From contig CAMDRL010000057.1 in assembly GCA_945906835.1 (NCBI GenBank), positions 1 through 8,061 on the forward strand: a stretch of DNA of 8,061 bases, written 5' to 3'. How positions within the stretch are numbered: the first letter of the stretch is position 1; each line of letters begins with the position of its first letter. Made by a program: the position numbers and the translations under genes. Source of the stretch: Rickettsia typhi (GTDB taxonomy: Bacteria; Pseudomonadota; Alphaproteobacteria; Rickettsiales; UBA1997). The notes below the pieces were generated by a model. It was not told where the DNA came from. It worked only from the letters and a program-made list of their open reading frames with translations, and did not search any database. Below are positions 5,807 to 8,061 of this stretch, in pieces.

Positions 5807-6859
5807 TTATTGCTCTAACAATGATTCAGCAATTTTTCCAATCTTCGCAAAGCCATTTTTTTTGTATTTCATTTTAACGGCATCACCCAATCTTACAGAA
5901 TTTACTTTTTTTGAATCTTTAAGAATAACCCAAGAAGTTTTTGGGTCGATTTTATCAGTCACAATGCCATCTGCAATGATTCTTTTTTCTATTTCAACTT
6001 CTTCGGTAATGGAATTTTGAGATTCATATTGACCAGTTATCTCAAATTTATCGCCTTGATTAATGCCGTCAAGTGACCCTAGAGATATTTTGAAAATGGT
6101 TTTATTTTCGTAAACTCTTTTTTCTAAAATATAGCCTTTTTTAGCAAAAAAATTCTTAATATTAACTTCGATATCTTCAATAGCTTCTGCCCCAGTTTTT
6201 CTAAGCATATTATTGTCTTGACTGGCACCATCAACTTTTTTGCCACCAATTTGTAACGCGCCTAAAGATAATCCGCCATCTTGTTTAACATTTTCGCTAC
6301 GGCGTTCTTTTTGAGAGAATTCAATAGATTCAACCACTGACAAAGATGGCAATTCATAAACTTTTAAATTTCCAGAAACATCAGTGGAGTAAGTGTATTT
6401 TGGTGGAACTGTTATTATTTCTCCTGTTTTAGGATTTGGATAAAAGAATCCAGCAGAATATTTGCTGGTAAATCCAGCATTAGAAATTGTGCCAGAAATC
6501 GCGTAATCAGCCACCAATGGACCTTTGTAAGACCCAGTTTTATTCATTTCAGACAAGGCTATTTCTTTTTGCAATTTTACTGCTGCTTTGCGATCAACAA
6601 TTTCGCATAGGCGATTTTTACTTAAAATATTTTCAATGCTTCCCGCAATAGATTCTCCAAGTCCAGACTGCATAGCTATTTCATTGTTATTTTCATCTAA
6701 AGCAAAAACTACAATTTTTACTGGCTTGCCATCAAGAGTTTCTTTTGTGGGCATGAAAGCGGTTTTTGACAAAAATTGTTTTTGATAATCGTCAAAATTT
6801 TTGATAGTTGGTGCGCAAGAAGAAATGACAAGAAGAAGTGTTAAATGTTTTAATCTCAT
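5807..6859 (-). CDS. CsgG-like lipoprotein with an extra C-terminal beta domain
   Basis: It is predicted to be exported and lipid-anchored. The signal peptide is MRLKHLTLLLVISSC, with lipobox ISSC and Cys15. Residues 45-185 match the CsgG/HfaB fold: KIVVFALDENN, a glycine-rich LGESIAGSIENIL, NRLCEIVDRKAAVKLQKEIALSEM, ADYAISGTISNAGF (117-130), and a final strand GNLKVYELPSLSVVESIEF. CsgG itself is an outer-membrane export channel for curli; other relatives are envelope accessory lipoproteins, including LpoB-type activators of cell-wall synthases. Residues 240-335 form a second beta-rich domain with ISLGSLDGINQGDKFEI and LGDAVKMKYK, reminiscent of the FlgT C-terminal region or other SH3-like modules. 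Canonical CsgG lacks such a module. No curli subunit genes are visible, so a curli role is unlikely. The gene starts 11 nt after the LPP20-like gene with no clear ribosome site. The ATG is firm because the signal peptide begins there. Confidence 0.82.
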   Translation of the reverse strand: MRLKHLTLLLVISSCAPTIKNFDDYQKQFLSKTAFMPTKETLDGKPVKIVVFALDENNNEIAMQSGLGESIAGSIENILSKNRLCEIVDRKAAVKLQKEIALSEMNKTGSYKGPLVADYAISGTISNAGFTSKYSAGFFYPNPKTGEIITVPPKYTYSTDVSGNLKVYELPSLSVVESIEFSQKERRSENVKQDGGLSLGALQIGGKKVDGASQDNNMLRKTGAEAIEDIEVNIKNFFAKKGYILEKRVYENKTIFKISLGSLDGINQGDKFEITGQYESQNSITEEVEIEKRIIADGIVTDKIDPKTSWVILKDSKKVNSVRLGDAVKMKYKKNGFAKIGKIAESLLEQ

Positions 6860-6870
6860 TGGTTTTGCGG

Positions 6871-7848
6871 TTAATTAATAATGCCAATTATTTTAAGAAT
6901 TCCATCTTTAGAAATTTTTTCTTCTAAAGATTTTACGGCGGATAAATAAGATTCTTTTTCTCCAATTACAGAACTTCCAGTAACTTCAAAAGAGCTGCTG
7001 GCTATGGTTTTGCCATTTAAAATATTTTTAAAATCTAAATGTAATTTTGTAATGTGGACGCCATAAATTTCATTACTTCTGGAAGTGGATTTTATTTCAA
7101 TAGTAACAGAATTAGCGTGAGGAGTTTTGGTGATTGCAATTTGTTCTTTATTTAAAGCATTTCCAATGAGTTGAGTTATTTCTTTTGAAGAGTTTATCTC
7201 AAAATAAAATTCAATTTTATTGTTAAGCAAATTTAATTGATTTTCAAAATTAGCTAAGCGGGATAATTTTTCTTTAAGACTGATATTCTCCCCAGCACCT
7301 TTCAAAATAAGGCTGCTAAGTTCAATTTGTTTCGAAAGATCAACTATTTTTAGCAAAGAAGCGCGTTTTTGAATTGGATTTATGTTGTTTAAACTTTTTT
7401 CTAAATCAGCAACTTTTTTTTCTAAAAATGTGATATTTTCTTTTTGGGCAGAAATAAAGGGAAGCCTTGAAATTTCTAATTCAATAAAGAAATTCGAAGC
7501 AATTTTTCCACTTCTACTTACTTGAAAATTAGTGAAATCAATTTTCTCAATATTTTGTTTTATCTGCTGTCTACTTTCCTCATTAACATCGAATTTATTT
7601 TCCTCGCGTAGTAAAGTTGATGTTGATGAAATACTTACCATTAAACGCGCTGCAGCATCGGTTAAAGCTGATTTGGTGGCGTCTTCCAGACTGAATCCTG
7701 CGCCAGTTCCGTAAAGATTTGTGGCATTATTTTGTTTAGGGCTGACATACCAAGATGGAGCATCGTCTATTGGGGAAGTGGATTTCTTGGAGCCAGAACA
7801 GGAAGTGAGGCAGAATATTGTCAGAAGTAATAAAAAAACTTTATTCAT
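6871..7848 (-). CDS. LPP20-like lipoprotein with coiled-coil middle
   Basis: The 325-residue product begins MNKVFLLLLTIFCLTSC, a classic lipoprotein signal with lipobox LTSC and Cys17. Residues 30-130 fit the LPP20 family: APSWYVSPKQ, LYGTGAGFSLEDATKSALTDAAARLMVSISS, then FFIELEISRLP. Residues 134-212 are helical and heptad-like (FLEKKVADLEKSL, LKEKLSRLANFENQLNLLNNKIEF). A beta-rich C-terminal region (218-295) ends in a helix. LPP20 proteins are outer-membrane lipoproteins; the Vibrio relative FlgP belongs to a flagellar basal disk or ring. Whether that applies here is unknown, as no flagellar gene is visible. The frame is open for 22 more codons upstream, but the ATG at 7848 is chosen because the signal peptide starts there and the 53-residue lipoprotein gene upstream overlaps it by 8 nt (ATGAATAA), a typical coupled junction. 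Function unassigned. Confidence 0.82.
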   Translation of the reverse strand: MNKVFLLLLTIFCLTSCSGSKKSTSPIDDAPSWYVSPKQNNATNLYGTGAGFSLEDATKSALTDAAARLMVSISSTSTLLREENKFDVNEESRQQIKQNIEKIDFTNFQVSRSGKIASNFFIELEISRLPFISAQKENITFLEKKVADLEKSLNNINPIQKRASLLKIVDLSKQIELSSLILKGAGENISLKEKLSRLANFENQLNLLNNKIEFYFEINSSKEITQLIGNALNKEQIAITKTPHANSVTIEIKSTSRSNEIYGVHITKLHLDFKNILNGKTIASSSFEVTGSSVIGEKESYLSAVKSLEEKISKDGILKIIGIIN

Positions 7849-8002
7849 CAAGCTCGTCAAGAATGCTGTTATTATTGCTTTGGCTTGAATTAACTCTTCC
7901 AGAAGCGCTGCCATGTTTTGCGCTTTTTATGGCTTCTTTTTTGGCAGATGACATGCAAGAGGCTAATAGAAAAGTGACTAGGATTAATATTAGGTTTTTC
8001 AT
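7841..8002 (-). CDS. Small (53-residue) lipoprotein of unknown function
   Basis: On the minus strand an ATG at 8002 opens a 53-codon frame ending in TAA at 7841. Its product begins MKNLILILVTFLLASC, a complete signal peptide with lipobox LASC and Cys16. The mature peptide is only 38 residues (Cys16 to the end): MSSAKKEAIKSAKHG follows the Cys, then a Ser/Asn-rich linker and an acidic end ILDELDE. The stop overlaps the start of the LPP20-like gene by 8 nt, which supports real translation and coupling. No good Shine-Dalgarno sequence precedes it. The gene is short enough to be missed by length cut-offs. It is the first gene of the three-lipoprotein block within this window; whether more genes lie upstream is outside view. 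I do not recognise a family. Confidence 0.75.
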   Translation of the reverse strand: MKNLILILVTFLLASCMSSAKKEAIKSAKHGSASGRVNSSQSNNNSILDELDE

Positions 8003-8034
8003 GTGAAATTATTTGAAATTTAATATTTTTATCT

Positions 8035-8051
8035 GTGATTATCTAAATCAC
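8035..8051. promoter_or_regulatory. Small dyad upstream of the lipoprotein block
   Basis: GTGATT-ATCTA-AATCAC is a perfect 6-bp inverted repeat with a 5-nt centre, beginning 33 nt upstream of the ATG of the 53-residue lipoprotein. The spacing would suit an operator near a promoter, but I cannot point to convincing -35 and -10 boxes here. It could equally be part of something beyond the right edge. Confidence 0.3.
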
Positions 8052-8061
8052 TAGTCTTAAT

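Noticed and set aside
7849..7914. Longer N-terminus for the LPP20-like lipoprotein starting at 7914
   Set aside because: It would bury the signal peptide and lipobox inside the protein and overlap the 53-residue lipoprotein gene by 74 nt.
6588..8006. Plus-strand open frames at 6588-6785, 7532-7714 and 7818-8006
   Set aside because: They are antisense to the lipoprotein genes, with no ribosome sites and no domains; the last one mirrors the real small lipoprotein on the other strand.

Overview
The window looks like part of the chromosome of an AT-rich Alphaproteobacterium, with a Rickettsiales-like or related reduced genome as the best guess. The reasons are the strong A/T bias in all codon positions, an alphaproteobacterial-style NAD kinase, a HAD hydrolase of the proteobacterial TIGR01459-like type with the FDIWGVIHDG motif, a stand-alone tRNA-Ile(GAT), and envelope proteins of a Gram-negative cell. 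The taxonomic placement is inference from sequence style; no search was possible.

Layout: a compact class A penicillin-binding protein lies on the + strand at the left edge (8-1759). It converges on a tRNA-Ile(GAT) gene on the - strand (1774-1850), which has its own good sigma70-type promoter (1888-1915). A large imperfect hairpin (1960-2058) follows. Everything else is on the - strand and reads right to left: a newly recognised 53-residue lipoprotein (7841-8002), an LPP20-like lipoprotein (6871-7848), a CsgG-like lipoprotein (5807-6859), a second GC-rich hairpin (5715-5789), a HAD-family phosphatase-like protein (4820-5683), a membrane-anchored parvulin-type foldase (3693-4799), an RlmB-like 23S rRNA 2'-O-methyltransferase (2885-3757) and NAD kinase (2092-2883).

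The minus-strand genes form two tightly packed blocks separated by the 5715-5789 hairpin. The right-hand block encodes three consecutive lipoproteins, with an 8-nt overlap between the first two and an 11-nt gap before the third. It is probably an outer-membrane or periplasmic assembly of unknown purpose and is the most interesting part of the window. The left-hand block mixes a phosphatase-like enzyme, protein folding, rRNA modification and NADP synthesis. Its members are joined by a 20-nt gap, a 65-nt out-of-frame overlap and a 1-nt gap, so co-transcription is likely even though the functions differ.

The two hairpins share a TGAGC-(2-3 nt)-GTCGAA core and look like members of one dispersed REP-like intergenic repeat family, each just 3' of a minus-strand gene. 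There are no transposases, CRISPR arrays, phage genes or obvious pseudogenes. There is no gene-free stretch longer than about 300 bases. Most of the content is ordinary housekeeping; the lipoprotein cassette, the overlapping lysine-rich reading frames and the RNA-gene flanks merit a second look.
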